From contig NZ_VFNI01000002.1 in assembly GCF_006715495.1 (NCBI RefSeq), forward strand, positions 62,001-126,000: 64,000 nucleotides of DNA, in the 5' to 3' direction. Position 1 is the stretch's first letter. Every line of letters starts with the position of its first letter. Source of the DNA: Herbaspirillum sp. SJZ106. GTDB lineage: Bacteria; Pseudomonadota; Gammaproteobacteria; Burkholderiales; Burkholderiaceae_D. Positions 38,586 to 46,603 of the stretch are shown here, in pieces. The translations under genes were made by a program, and so were the position numbers. The notes beneath the pieces were generated by a model. That model was not told where the DNA came from, searched no databases, and saw nothing but the letters and a program-made list of their open reading frames with translations.

Positions 38586-40004
38586 ATGGCCAAGCTCCAG
38601 CGCGCACCGCTGCAACTGGATTTGCAAAGGAATACCGCCGCCCGGCTGGTGGAGCAGGTGGCCGACGGGTTGGCGCTGCTGATCGAGCGCGGCGAACTGC
38701 GCTCCGGCGAGCGCCTGCCGTCGGTGCGACAACTGGCCGGAAGCCACGGCATCGGCGCCTCCACCGTGGTCGAGGCCTATGAGCAGCTGGTGGCGCGCGG
38801 CATGCTGCTGGCGCGGCGCGGGGCCGGCTTCTTCGTCGCCGCGCGCGCCGGGCAGTCCGGCGCGCGCGCGGTGTTCACGCCGCACGAGCCGGTGATCGAC
38901 TCGGCCTGGCTGCTGTCGGAAATGTTCGCCGACGAGCGGGTGCCGATCAAGGCCGGTTGCGGCTGGCTGCCCGGCAAGTGGCTGAACGATGAAGGCCTGC
39001 ACCAGGCCGAGCGCCGTATCATCCGTTCGCCCGGCGCGCAGCAGGTCGGCTACGGCCATCCTTTCGGCTATGCGCCGCTGCGCCAGCTGATCGCGCAATT
39101 CCTCGGCAATTGGTCGCTGGACGTGGCCATCGACCAGGTGCTGACCACGCACGGCGCCACGCAGGCGCTGGACCTGGTGATCCGCACCATGACCCAGCCC
39201 GGCGACACGGTGCTGATCGACGATCCCGGCTATTGCAACCTGATCGCCATGTTGCGCCTGGCCGGGCTGGACGTGATCGGCGTGCCGCGCACGCCGGGCG
39301 GCGTCGATACCGACACGCTGGAAACGCTGGCGCGCGCGCACCGGCCCAAGATGTTCTTCACCACCAGCGTGCTGCAGAATCCGACCGGCACGTCCTACAC
39401 CCCGGCCTGCGCCATGCGCGTGCTGCAGGCGGCCGAGCGGCACGGTTTCTGGGTGGTGGAAGACGACATCTTCCGCGAGCTGGGCCAGGCCACCGATCCC
39501 ATGCTGGCCGCATTGGACGGCCTGCAGCGGGTGATCTACGTGGGCAGCTATTCCAAGACCATCGCGCCTTCGCTGCGCGTGGGTTACGTCGCCTGCCAGC
39601 GCGACCTGGCGCGCCAGATCGTGCATACCAAGATGGTGCTCACGCTCACCAATTCCGAGATCAACGAGCGCCTGGTACACAACGTGCTGACCGAAGGCCA
39701 CCACCGGCGCCATGTGCAGACGTTGAACGCCACGCTGTTGAATGCCCAGTCCACGCTCAACGCCAAGCTGGCCGAAGCCGGGTTGACGCCGTTTACCGCC
39801 GCACGCGGCGGCATGTTCACCTGGGCCACGCTGGAAGGCAGCGGCCTGTCGGCGCGCGAGATCGCCGACCGCGCGCGGCAGAAAGGCATCTGGCTGGCGC
39901 CCGGCGATTTCTTCCACCTGGATGCGCCGGAGCAGGCCAGCTTCCGTTTCAATGTGGGTTACGCGGATGCGCCTGAGCTGTTCGATTTCTTCCGCTCCCT
40001 GTAG
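38586..40004 (+). CDS. MocR-family regulator (GntR HTH fused to class I aminotransferase fold)
   Basis: The 472-residue protein has an N-terminal GntR winged helix (about 8-75: TAARLVEQVADGLALLIERGELRSGERLPSVRQLAGSHGIGASTVVEAYEQL) and a C-terminal PLP-binding aminotransferase-like domain with NPTGTSYTP and the PLP lysine near residue 324 (SYSKTIAPSLRVGY). Such proteins sense PLP together with an amine or amino acid. Divergent from the omega-aminotransferase gene, which is its likely target. Several in-frame starts exist upstream; ATG 38586 is 6 nt from AAAGG. Confidence 0.9.
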   Translation: MAKLQRAPLQLDLQRNTAARLVEQVADGLALLIERGELRSGERLPSVRQLAGSHGIGASTVVEAYEQLVARGMLLARRGAGFFVAARAGQSGARAVFTPHEPVIDSAWLLSEMFADERVPIKAGCGWLPGKWLNDEGLHQAERRIIRSPGAQQVGYGHPFGYAPLRQLIAQFLGNWSLDVAIDQVLTTHGATQALDLVIRTMTQPGDTVLIDDPGYCNLIAMLRLAGLDVIGVPRTPGGVDTDTLETLARAHRPKMFFTTSVLQNPTGTSYTPACAMRVLQAAERHGFWVVEDDIFRELGQATDPMLAALDGLQRVIYVGSYSKTIAPSLRVGYVACQRDLARQIVHTKMVLTLTNSEINERLVHNVLTEGHHRRHVQTLNATLLNAQSTLNAKLAEAGLTPFTAARGGMFTWATLEGSGLSAREIADRARQKGIWLAPGDFFHLDAPEQASFRFNVGYADAPELFDFFRSL

Positions 40005-40086
40005 CAAGAACCGCTTACACTTCTTCACGCAGGCGTCATGGCGCGACAGTAGAATGGCCGTTCCACATTCGCGAGGAACGCCACGC

Positions 40087-40731
40087 ATGAGCATCACTAC
40101 CCCGACTTCCGGCATTCGCGCCGTCGTGTTCGACTTTGGCGGCGTGCTGTTCGACTGGAGCCCGCTGCACGTCTACCAACACCTGATCGCCAACGATGCC
40201 GAGCGCCTGCATTTCCTCACCAAGGTCTGTTCGCCCGAATGGAATATCCAGCAGGACGCCGGGCGCTCGCTGGCCGAAGGCACCGAGTTGCTGGTGCGGC
40301 AGCATCCGCAGCATGAAAGCCTGATCCGCGCCTTCTACGACCGCTGGAAGGAAATGCTGCGCGGTCCGCTGGATGACGGCGTGGCGCTGTTGAAGGAACT
40401 GCATGCGAAGCAGGTGCCGCTGTTCGGCCTGACCAACTGGTCGGCCGAGACCTTTCCGTTCGCGCGCGACAACTATGATTTCCTTGGCGTGTTCCAGGAC
40501 ATCGTGGTGTCGGGCGAAGAGAAATGCATCAAGCCCGATGCGCGCATCTACCAGATCGCGCTGGCGCGCTATGGCCGCCATCTGCCCGACTTGAAACCGG
40601 GCGAGCTGGTGTTCATCGACGACGTGAAGAAGAATATCGAGGCGGCGCAGGCCTTGGGATGGCACGGCATCCATCATGTGGATGCGGGACAGACGCGTGC
40701 GCAGTTGAAGCTGTTGGGATTGCCGTTATAA
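40087..40731 (+). CDS. HAD-superfamily hydrolase (YihX-like)
   Basis: The 214-residue HAD protein contains VVFDFGGVLFDW (nucleophile Asp motif, about 12-23), LFGLTNWSAETF (motif II), CIKPDARIYQIAL (motif III Lys) and LVFIDDVKKNIEAAQALGW (motif IV). The DFGGVL form of motif I groups it with YihX-type sugar phosphatases and haloacid-dehalogenase-like proteins. Substrate unknown. GAGGAA precedes the ATG. It stands alone before the repeat region at 40752. Confidence 0.85.
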   Translation: MSITTPTSGIRAVVFDFGGVLFDWSPLHVYQHLIANDAERLHFLTKVCSPEWNIQQDAGRSLAEGTELLVRQHPQHESLIRAFYDRWKEMLRGPLDDGVALLKELHAKQVPLFGLTNWSAETFPFARDNYDFLGVFQDIVVSGEEKCIKPDARIYQIALARYGRHLPDLKPGELVFIDDVKKNIEAAQALGWHGIHHVDAGQTRAQLKLLGLPL

Positions 40732-40751
40732 AAGAGACGCAGCAAAGATGT

Positions 40752-40973
40752 AGCCTCATCCCTAATGCCGTTCAGTTAAGCACTGAACGGCATTGTGTTT
40801 GTGCAGTCCAGACTCCGTTCGCCCTGAGTAGCTGCGCAAGCAGCGTATCGAAGGGCAGGCAAGAGCGCCAACGGTGACACGCTGGCTTCGATACGGCCCT
40901 GGCGGGCCTACTCAGCCCGAACGGGGTCTGTTTCAGAATTAGTCTTAACTGAACGGCATTGCAGCCTCATCCC
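40752..40973. mobile_element. MITE-like structure enclosing a family 1 repeat pair
   Basis: A perfect 17-bp inverted repeat, AATGCCGTTCAGTTAAG at 40764-40780 and its complement at 40944-40960, bounds 197 bp without coding capacity. Immediately inside the left end there is a second inverted copy (40782-40794), giving a 13-bp hairpin. An 11-bp direct repeat AGCCTCATCCC flanks the whole (40752-40762 and 40963-40973), like a target-site duplication separated by 1-2 bp. No transposase is present. The layout fits a non-autonomous element or one assembled from repeats. Confidence 0.5.
40815..40924. repeat. paired palindromic repeat, family 1, copy C
   Basis: Units at 40815-40854 and 40886-40924 are in inverted orientation, with the same CCGTTCG, CTGAGTAG and CGTATCGAAGG blocks as the copies near 30.0 and 33.5 kb. 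The internal small palindromes differ between units (CTGCGCAAGCAG here), as expected for a REP-type stem that is maintained by compensating changes. Confidence 0.8.
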
Positions 40974-41008
40974 GGCTTGCGTCGGGAGGACGGATCGATG
41001 GAGACGGC

Positions 41009-41722
41009 TTAGTTGCAATTACCGCCGTCGATATCGCATTGCGCGACCGATGAACCGGCATGGCCAGCCGTCTCGCCGCGGGTTTGCTGCTGCAGGAACT
41101 GCGCCCATTCCTGCGGTCGCCCCAGCCACATTCCCGTATCCAGCACTTCCAGCGCATCGCCCCGCTGCAGCACGAAGGTGGGGAAGCCGCGTCCGCCGAC
41201 CTGGTTCAGCAGTGCGCGGCTGGCTTCGATGTGCCGGGCCAGTTCCTCTTCTTCGATCTTGCGCAAGGCCTGCGTAAAAGCATCCGCATCGGCGCCCAGC
41301 TTCTGCGCCAGTTCAACCAGCGTGCCTTCATCGGAGATGCGCAGGCCATCCTGGTAATGCGCGCGCTGGATCGCGGCCAGCATGTCCAGCCCGGCGTCAT
41401 TGCCCTTGAGCGCCTGCATGGCCAGCACGGCCGCAATCGGCGGGGCCGAGTCGAATACCGCATCGGTATCTTTGAGCAGGCCGTTGAAGTAATGCTCGCC
41501 AAAGACCTGCCCGGTCAGCTGCGCGATGCGGCGGTCGTGCGGCATCACATAGTCGCGCAACCCGGCATCGACCCGGCGCCGGTTGCGGCCCGCCATCATG
41601 CCGCCGCCGTGCGCCTGTACCGGCAACACGCGGCGCGCGGCCGCCACCAGCGGCGCGGCGCCGTAGCACCAGCCGCACAGCGGGTCGTGGATGTAGTGGA
41701 GAACTTGGGTTGCAGCGCTCAT
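41009..41722 (-). CDS. DsbA-family thiol oxidoreductase-like protein
   Basis: The 237-residue thioredoxin-fold protein with an inserted helical domain has CGWC at C16-C19 (HDPLCGWCYGAAPL) and a cis-Pro near 186 (GGRGFPTFVLQRG). It lacks a signal peptide, so it is probably cytosolic like FrnE/2-hydroxychromene-carboxylate isomerase relatives. The C-terminal 30 residues, with two extra Cys (AQCDIDGGNCN), are unusual. The next gene upstream (41725) ends 2 bp before this start, so the two are cotranscribed. Confidence 0.83.
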   Translation of the reverse strand: MSAATQVLHYIHDPLCGWCYGAAPLVAAARRVLPVQAHGGGMMAGRNRRRVDAGLRDYVMPHDRRIAQLTGQVFGEHYFNGLLKDTDAVFDSAPPIAAVLAMQALKGNDAGLDMLAAIQRAHYQDGLRISDEGTLVELAQKLGADADAFTQALRKIEEEELARHIEASRALLNQVGGRGFPTFVLQRGDALEVLDTGMWLGRPQEWAQFLQQQTRGETAGHAGSSVAQCDIDGGNCN

Positions 41723-41724
41723 GC

Positions 41725-42336
41725 TCAGTAGCCTACCGTGAAACGCGCACGCACATGCTTCGGCTGTTCCAGCTCATCGAGCAGGGCGATGGCGAAGTCC
41801 TCATAGGAAATCGAACTCTTGCCGTCGGCGGCCACCAGCAGCTGGTCCTGGCCCAGGCGGAACTTGCCGGTGCGCTCGCCCGGCACGAACAGCGCGGACG
41901 GCGACAGGAACGTCCAGGCGATGTCCTGTTCCTTGCGCAGGTCGTTCAGGAAGTCGCGCCCGGCCGAGGCTTCCGGCTTGTATTCGGCGGGGAATTCCGG
42001 GGTATCGATCAGCGCCTTGCCCGGTGCGATTTCCAGGCTGCCGGCGCCGCCGACGACCGCGATGCGCTTGACTCCCGCCTGCTTGACTGGGGGCAGCAGG
42101 TCGGCCGCCTTGAAACTGGCGAAGCGGCCGCTGGAAACGACCACGTCGGCGCCCTGGATGGCGGCAGCCAGGGCGGCGGTGTCCTTGACGTCGGCGCTGC
42201 GGGCGGTGACGCTGGCGCGCGCTGCGATCTTGGAGGCGTCGCGGGCGATGGCGATGACGCTGTGGCCGCGGCGCAGGGCTTCTTCGAGGATGCGGCTGCC
42301 GACGTTGCCGGTGGCGCCGATGATGGCGATGTTCAT
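41725..42336 (-). CDS. NAD(P)-binding Rossmann-fold reductase (atypical SDR, YwnB-like)
   Basis: The 203-residue protein has the dinucleotide motif IAIIGATGNVGSRILEEAL (about 3-21) and the atypical-SDR pattern VKRIAVVGGAGSLEI and WTFLSPSALFVPGERTGKFRLG. Proteins of this group are NAD(P)H-dependent quinone- or flavin-type reductases or sugar-nucleotide-like epimerases with poorly known substrates. It is 2 bp upstream of the DsbA-like gene and follows the MBL-fold gene by 55 bp, all on the minus strand. Confidence 0.82.
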   Translation of the reverse strand: MNIAIIGATGNVGSRILEEALRRGHSVIAIARDASKIAARASVTARSADVKDTAALAAAIQGADVVVSSGRFASFKAADLLPPVKQAGVKRIAVVGGAGSLEIAPGKALIDTPEFPAEYKPEASAGRDFLNDLRKEQDIAWTFLSPSALFVPGERTGKFRLGQDQLLVAADGKSSISYEDFAIALLDELEQPKHVRARFTVGY

Positions 42337-42391
42337 GGTGTTTCCTTTCGGTTCAGTTGATGTGGTGGGCGGTTGAGGGTTGAGAATTGGC

Positions 42392-43279
42392 TCAGGGCCA
42401 CTTCATCTCGCCCTTGATGACCTTGGCGGAGAGTTCCAGCGAAGCGCTGTCGCCCAGTTCCGGATAGCGCTGCTGCATGGCGGCGATCAGTGCGGTAGAG
42501 TCGGCGGCCTTGGCGGCTTCTTCGTCGAAAGCCTTCAGGTAATCGCGGGTGAAGCGCACCGATTCGATGTCCAGCGGCGCGCCTTCAGAAAAGTGGCCCG
42601 GCACCACGACCTTCGGTTTCAGTTTCTCGATGCGGTTCAGCGTGCCCAGCCAATCCTTGCGCGACTTCAGGCTTTGCGTATCGGCGATCCAGACATGCAT
42701 CTTGCCGTCCACCACCACGCCGCCGACCACCGCCTTGATCGACGGAATCCACACGAAGCTGCGTTCCGGTTGCGGGCTGTCCAGGCCCATGATGTCCAGC
42801 TTGCGGCCTTCCAGCGTCAGGCTGCGACCCTTCAGCACTTCGGGCACGATGGTCACGGCCGGCGCGTTGTCGCCCAGCTTGGGGCCCCAATAGGCCAGCT
42901 TGCCTTCCACGGTTTCGCGGATGTGCGCCACGGTTTGCGGGGTGGCCACGATCTTCGCATCCGGATAGGCGGCGTGGATGGTGTCCAGGCCGAAGTAGTA
43001 GTCCGGGTCGCCGTGGCTGATGTAGATGGTGGTCAGCTTCTTGCCGCTGGCGCGGATCTTCTCCACCACTTGCTGCGCTTCGCGCTTGCCGAACTGCGCA
43101 TCGACCAGGATCGCTTCGCGCTGGCCGCTGACCAGTACCGACGAGACAGGGAAGATGGCTTGCTTGCCGGGGTTGTAGACGTCCAGCTTGAGCGCGTCGG
43201 CGGCTTGCGCGCCGGCCGCGATGAAACCGGTGGCGGCCAGCGCCAGGGCGCGACGCAGCAGGCAGGTAGGGAAGTTCAT
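42392..43279 (-). CDS. exported MBL-fold metallo-hydrolase-like protein
   Basis: The 295-residue protein has a Sec signal (cleavage after AGAQA, about residue 26) and a metallo-beta-lactamase fold. The usual HxHxDH metal motif is replaced by SHGDPDYYFG (H89, D91, D93, Y94). Later elements GGVVVDGKMHVWIAD and VVVPGHFSEGAPLD are typical. Homologues with HGDPD-type motifs are common and annotated as MBL hydrolases. It probably acts in the periplasm. Divergent from the LysR gene at 43399, which may control it and the two downstream minus-strand genes. Confidence 0.82.
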   Translation of the reverse strand: MNFPTCLLRRALALAATGFIAAGAQAADALKLDVYNPGKQAIFPVSSVLVSGQREAILVDAQFGKREAQQVVEKIRASGKKLTTIYISHGDPDYYFGLDTIHAAYPDAKIVATPQTVAHIRETVEGKLAYWGPKLGDNAPAVTIVPEVLKGRSLTLEGRKLDIMGLDSPQPERSFVWIPSIKAVVGGVVVDGKMHVWIADTQSLKSRKDWLGTLNRIEKLKPKVVVPGHFSEGAPLDIESVRFTRDYLKAFDEEAAKAADSTALIAAMQQRYPELGDSASLELSAKVIKGEMKWP

Positions 43280-43328
43280 GGCGAGATTCCGTATCGGTGG
43301 AAGGAGTACTCATCATAGATTCGCTTTT

Positions 43329-43373
43329 GTTTTTTAAAAACAGCATAATCGATCACAGTTTGTTTCTAAAAAC
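43329..43373. promoter_or_regulatory. two similar AT-rich palindromes between MBL and LysR genes
   Basis: GTTTTTTAAAAAC at 43329-43341 and GTTTCTAAAAAC at 43362-43373 are 33 bp apart (about three helical turns) in the 119-bp divergent spacer. LysR proteins often bind two such sites, so an operator is plausible. Confidence 0.4.
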
Positions 43374-43398
43374 GTTCAGATCGACAGGCGGGTGCACG

Positions 43399-44298
43399 AT
43401 GGACAGATTGACGGCAATGCAAGTATTCGTGGCGGTGGTCGATGGCGGCAGCCTGTCGGCGGCGGCCCAGCAGCTCGACCTGTCGCGGCCGGTGGTGTCG
43501 CGCTATGTGGCCGAACTGGAGGAATGGGTCGGCGCGCGCCTGCTGCACCGGACCACGCGCCGGCTGTCGCTGACCCCGGCCGGCAACGAAATCCTGCCGC
43601 GCTGCCGGCAGATGCTGGAGTTTTCCGACGACATGCGCCACGCCGTCGACGCCCCCGGCGAGACGCCGCGCGGCTTGCTGCGCATCACCTCCAGCACGTC
43701 GTTCACGCAGAGCCAGCTGGTGCAGGCGGTGGTGGAGTATGGCCGCCGCTATTCGGAAGTGGCGGTCGACCTGGTGGCGCTGGACCGCACGGTGAACCTG
43801 GTGGAGGAACGCATCGACCTGGCCATCCGCATGACCACGCGGCTGGAACCCAACCTGATCGCGCGCAAGCTGACCGTGTGCCGTTCGGTGATCTGCGCCG
43901 CGCCCGATTACCTGGTGCGCCACGGTACGCCGAAGAAGGTGGAAGACCTGGCCCTGCACAATTGCCTCACGCACTCCTACGTCGGCCGCAGCCTGTGGCA
44001 GTTCGAAGGCAAGGGACGGGGCGCCAAGCCGGCTTCGGTGGCGGTGGGCGGCAGTATCAGCGCCAACGAGGTGACAGTGTTGCTGCAGGCGGTGCTGGCC
44101 GGGGTGGGCATCGGCCACATGCCGGCCTATTCGGCGGCGCCGCTGGTGGCTTCCGGGCAACTGGTGCAATTGCTGCCGGAGTACGAGCCGATCCAGCTCG
44201 GCATGTACGCCGTGTATGCCTCGCGCAAGCACATGCCGGCGACCTTGCGCACGATGCTCGATTTCCTGGCGGAACGTTTCGGCGGGCAGCCGTTCTGA
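43399..44298 (+). CDS. LysR-family transcriptional regulator
   Basis: The 299-residue regulator has the winged helix at the N-terminus (MDRLTAMQVFVAVVDGGSLSAAAQQLDLSRPVVSRYVAELEEWVGARLLHRTTRRLSLT) and an effector domain with the usual LLRITSSTSFTQSQL start. It resembles the AaeR/DsdC-like subgroup containing SxSAAA...RPVVSR. The ATG at 43399 matches the family start; the frame is open upstream. Divergent from the MBL-fold gene, its likely target. Confidence 0.9.
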   Translation: MDRLTAMQVFVAVVDGGSLSAAAQQLDLSRPVVSRYVAELEEWVGARLLHRTTRRLSLTPAGNEILPRCRQMLEFSDDMRHAVDAPGETPRGLLRITSSTSFTQSQLVQAVVEYGRRYSEVAVDLVALDRTVNLVEERIDLAIRMTTRLEPNLIARKLTVCRSVICAAPDYLVRHGTPKKVEDLALHNCLTHSYVGRSLWQFEGKGRGAKPASVAVGGSISANEVTVLLQAVLAGVGIGHMPAYSAAPLVASGQLVQLLPEYEPIQLGMYAVYASRKHMPATLRTMLDFLAERFGGQPF

Positions 44299-44315
44299 GC
44301 GCCGGAAGAGGGCGA

Positions 44316-44876
44316 TCAGGGGGTAATGCTGAGCAGCTTGTGAACCAGTTCGGAAGACGTCGATGCGGCGAACTTGCGCATCAGCCGGGCCCGGTGCATC
44401 TCCACCGTGCGCGGGCTCAGTTCCACCTGGCGCGCGATCAGCTTGCTGGTCTTGCCTTCCACCAGCAGCGCCGCGATCTCGCGCTCGCGCGGCGTCAGGC
44501 CCGGCGCGATCGGGCGCTTGGCGCTGACATCCTCGAAGGTCCAGATGCCGGCCGCATGCGGATCGCCCTGCACCAGCGAATGGCCGGTGACGTGGCACCA
44601 GAACATTTCGTCGCTGGCGCGCTTCATGATGCGCTCGTCGGAGTAGAAACCCTTTTCGTTGAGGATGGGCACCAGGCGCAGGCCGGTGCGTTCGAACTCG
44701 TCGGCGGTCGGGTAGATTTCCTGGAACGACATCTGGCGCAAGTCCTCGACCGCATAGCCGAACATCGCCGCCATCGCCAGGTTGCCCTGCTGGATGATGC
44801 GGTTATGCGAGACGCACATGCCGATCGGGGCATGCATGAATACCTGTTCGAAATCGATGGCCGGTGGGGTGCTCAT
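44316..44876 (-). CDS. PAS domain-LuxR HTH transcriptional regulator
   Basis: The 186-residue protein combines a PAS sensor (about 8-115: FEQVFMHAPIGMCVSHNRIIQQGNLAMAAMFGYAVEDLRQMSF...HVTGHSLVQGDPHAAGIWTFEDVS) with a LuxR/FixJ helix-turn-helix (about 125-180: LTPREREIAALLVEGKTSKLIARQVELSPRTVEMHRARLMRKF). No receiver domain is present. It is divergent from scoAB across 180 bp, which suggests that it regulates ketone-body/3-oxoacid CoA transfer. The ligand is unknown. Confidence 0.87.
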   Translation of the reverse strand: MSTPPAIDFEQVFMHAPIGMCVSHNRIIQQGNLAMAAMFGYAVEDLRQMSFQEIYPTADEFERTGLRLVPILNEKGFYSDERIMKRASDEMFWCHVTGHSLVQGDPHAAGIWTFEDVSAKRPIAPGLTPREREIAALLVEGKTSKLIARQVELSPRTVEMHRARLMRKFAASTSSELVHKLLSITP

Positions 44877-45056
44877 GGTGTGCTGCGGATATCCTGGGGT
44901 TCCCTCGAGCCTGGCGGCTGCAGCTCGGTGTATGCTGCATTGCGCCAGGTATTTTTACCGTATTGTATGGCCTATTTCGCTGACCTATGATGATTGGCGC
45001 TTTTTAATAGCACAATGTGCAGCTACGCTCGCAAGACAAGAGCCGAAAGGAGACTC

Positions 45057-45758
45057 GTGAACAAAGTGTATCCAGACGCGGCCACCGCGTTGAAAGACAT
45101 CGTCAAGGACGGCCAGACCATCGCGGTCGGCGGCTTTGGCCTGTGTGGCATCCCAGAGGCGTTGATCGCCGCCCTGCGCGATTCGGGCGTGCAGAACCTG
45201 ACCGCCATCTCGAACAACGCCGGGGTCGACGGCTTCGGCCTGGGCCAGCTGCTCTCCACCCGCCAGATCAAGAAGATGATCGCCTCCTACGTGGGCGAGA
45301 ACAAGGAGTTCGAGCGCCAGTACCTGGCCGGCGAACTGGAACTGGAATTCACCCCGCAAGGCACGCTGGCCGAGAAGCTGCGCGCCGGCGGCGCCGGCAT
45401 TCCGGCGTTCTTCACCAAGACCGGCGTGGGCACGCTGGTGGCCGAAGGCAAGGAAATCCGCGAATTCGACGGCGCCAGGTACGTCATGGAGCGCTCGCTG
45501 GTGGCCGACGTCTCGCTGGTCAAGGCGCAGAAGGCCGACAAGGCAGGCAACCTGGTGTTCAACAAGACCGCGCGCAACTTCAATCCCAACGTCGCCATGG
45601 CCGGCAAGATCACCGTGGTCGAGGTGGAAGAACTGGTCGAGGTCGGCCAGCTCGATCCGGACCAGATCCATACCGCCGGCATTTTCGTGCACCGCATCGT
45701 GGTCAACGCCACGCCGGAAAAGCGCATCGAACAACGCACCGTCAGCGCGGCGAAATAA
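45057..45758 (+). CDS. scoA: 3-oxoacid CoA-transferase subunit A
   Basis: The 233-residue family I CoA-transferase alpha subunit reads [37 protein letters not shown], with [11 protein letters not shown] and [20 protein letters not shown]. With ScoB it moves CoA from succinyl-CoA to acetoacetate or another 3-oxoacid. The start is a GTG at 45057, 5 nt after AAGGAG; an ATG frame further upstream lacks family sequence. scoB follows after 10 bp. The PAS-LuxR protein on the other strand is the probable regulator. Confidence 0.92.
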   Translation: MNKVYPDAATALKDIVKDGQTIAVGGFGLCGIPEALIAALRDSGVQNLTAISNNAGVDGFGLGQLLSTRQIKKMIASYVGENKEFERQYLAGELELEFTPQGTLAEKLRAGGAGIPAFFTKTGVGTLVAEGKEIREFDGARYVMERSLVADVSLVKAQKADKAGNLVFNKTARNFNPNVAMAGKITVVEVEELVEVGQLDPDQIHTAGIFVHRIVVNATPEKRIEQRTVSAAK

Positions 45759-45768
45759 GGAGACAGCA

Positions 45769-46419
45769 ATGGCTTGGACCAGAGATGAAATGGCTGCGCG
45801 CGCAGCGAAGGAATTGCAGGACGGCTTCTACGTCAACCTCGGCATCGGCTTGCCGACCCTGGTGGCGAACCACGTGCCGGCCGACATCGAAGTGTGGCTG
45901 CAGTCGGAAAACGGCCTGCTCGGCATCGGCCCCTTTCCGACCGAAGACAAGGTCGATCCCGACCTGATCAACGCCGGCAAGCAGACCGTGACCACCATCC
46001 CCGGCTCGTCCTTCTTCAGCTCGGCGGACTCGTTCGGCATGATCCGAGGCGGCAAGATCAACATCGCCATCCTGGGCGCGATGCAGGTTTCCGGCAAAGG
46101 CGACCTGGCCAACTGGATGATCCCCGGCAAGATGGTCAAGGGCATGGGCGGCGCGATGGACCTGGTGGCCGGCGTCGGCCGCGTGGTGGTGCTGATGGAA
46201 CACGTGGCCAAGGCCAAGGACGGTTCCACCTCGAAGAAGATCCTGAAGGAATGCAACCTGCCGCTGACCGGCGTGGGCGTGGTCAACCGCATCATCACCG
46301 ACCTCGGCGTGATCGACGTCACCCCGAACGGCCTGAAGCTGATCGAACTGGCCGCCGGCGTGACCAAGGAAGAAGTGATCGAGAAGACCGAAGCGCCGCT
46401 GGATGTGAGCGCGGTCTGA
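45769..46419 (+). CDS. scoB: 3-oxoacid CoA-transferase subunit B
   Basis: The 216-residue beta subunit has the catalytic glutamate E47 in [15 protein letters not shown], the signature of family I CoA-transferases, followed by [46 protein letters not shown] precedes the ATG. It is cotranscribed with scoA and followed by a terminator. Confidence 0.93.
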   Translation: MAWTRDEMAARAAKELQDGFYVNLGIGLPTLVANHVPADIEVWLQSENGLLGIGPFPTEDKVDPDLINAGKQTVTTIPGSSFFSSADSFGMIRGGKINIAILGAMQVSGKGDLANWMIPGKMVKGMGGAMDLVAGVGRVVVLMEHVAKAKDGSTSKKILKECNLPLTGVGVVNRIITDLGVIDVTPNGLKLIELAAGVTKEEVIEKTEAPLDVSAV

Positions 46420-46442
46420 TCGTGTTGACCTGATGGACAAGG

Positions 46443-46477
46443 CAAGGGCGCTGGATTTCCGGCGCCCTTGTTTTTTT
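46443..46477 (+). terminator. intrinsic terminator after scoAB
   Basis: CAAGGGCGCTGG (46443-46454) pairs, with one G-U, with the complementary CCGGCGCCCTTG, followed by TTTTTTT. It lies 24 bp after the scoB stop. Confidence 0.88.
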
Positions 46478-46506
46478 GCGTTCAGCCAATCTTCCCGCTT
46501 GCAACG

Positions 46507-46598
46507 CGTCATCCCGGCGAAGGCCGGGATCCAGTGTCTTCCGTTGCGCATCAACGGCCGTTGAACGACGCTGGACCCTGACTTTCGCCAGGGCGACG
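46507..46598. repeat. paired palindromic repeat, family 2, copy A
   Basis: Unit 1 at 46507-46536 begins CGTCATCCCGGCGAAGGCCG, a REP-type sequence, and unit 2 at 46569-46598 is the same motif in inverted orientation. About 32 bp lie between them. They sit between scoB's terminator and the convergent oxidase gene. The second copy is at 56555-56646. Confidence 0.75.
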
Positions 46599-46603
46599 GT
46601 CAT

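Noticed and set aside
40752..40973. CRISPR array or insertion sequence near 40.8 kb
   Set aside because: The repeats are inverted rather than regularly spaced direct copies, and there is no transposase frame or cas gene.
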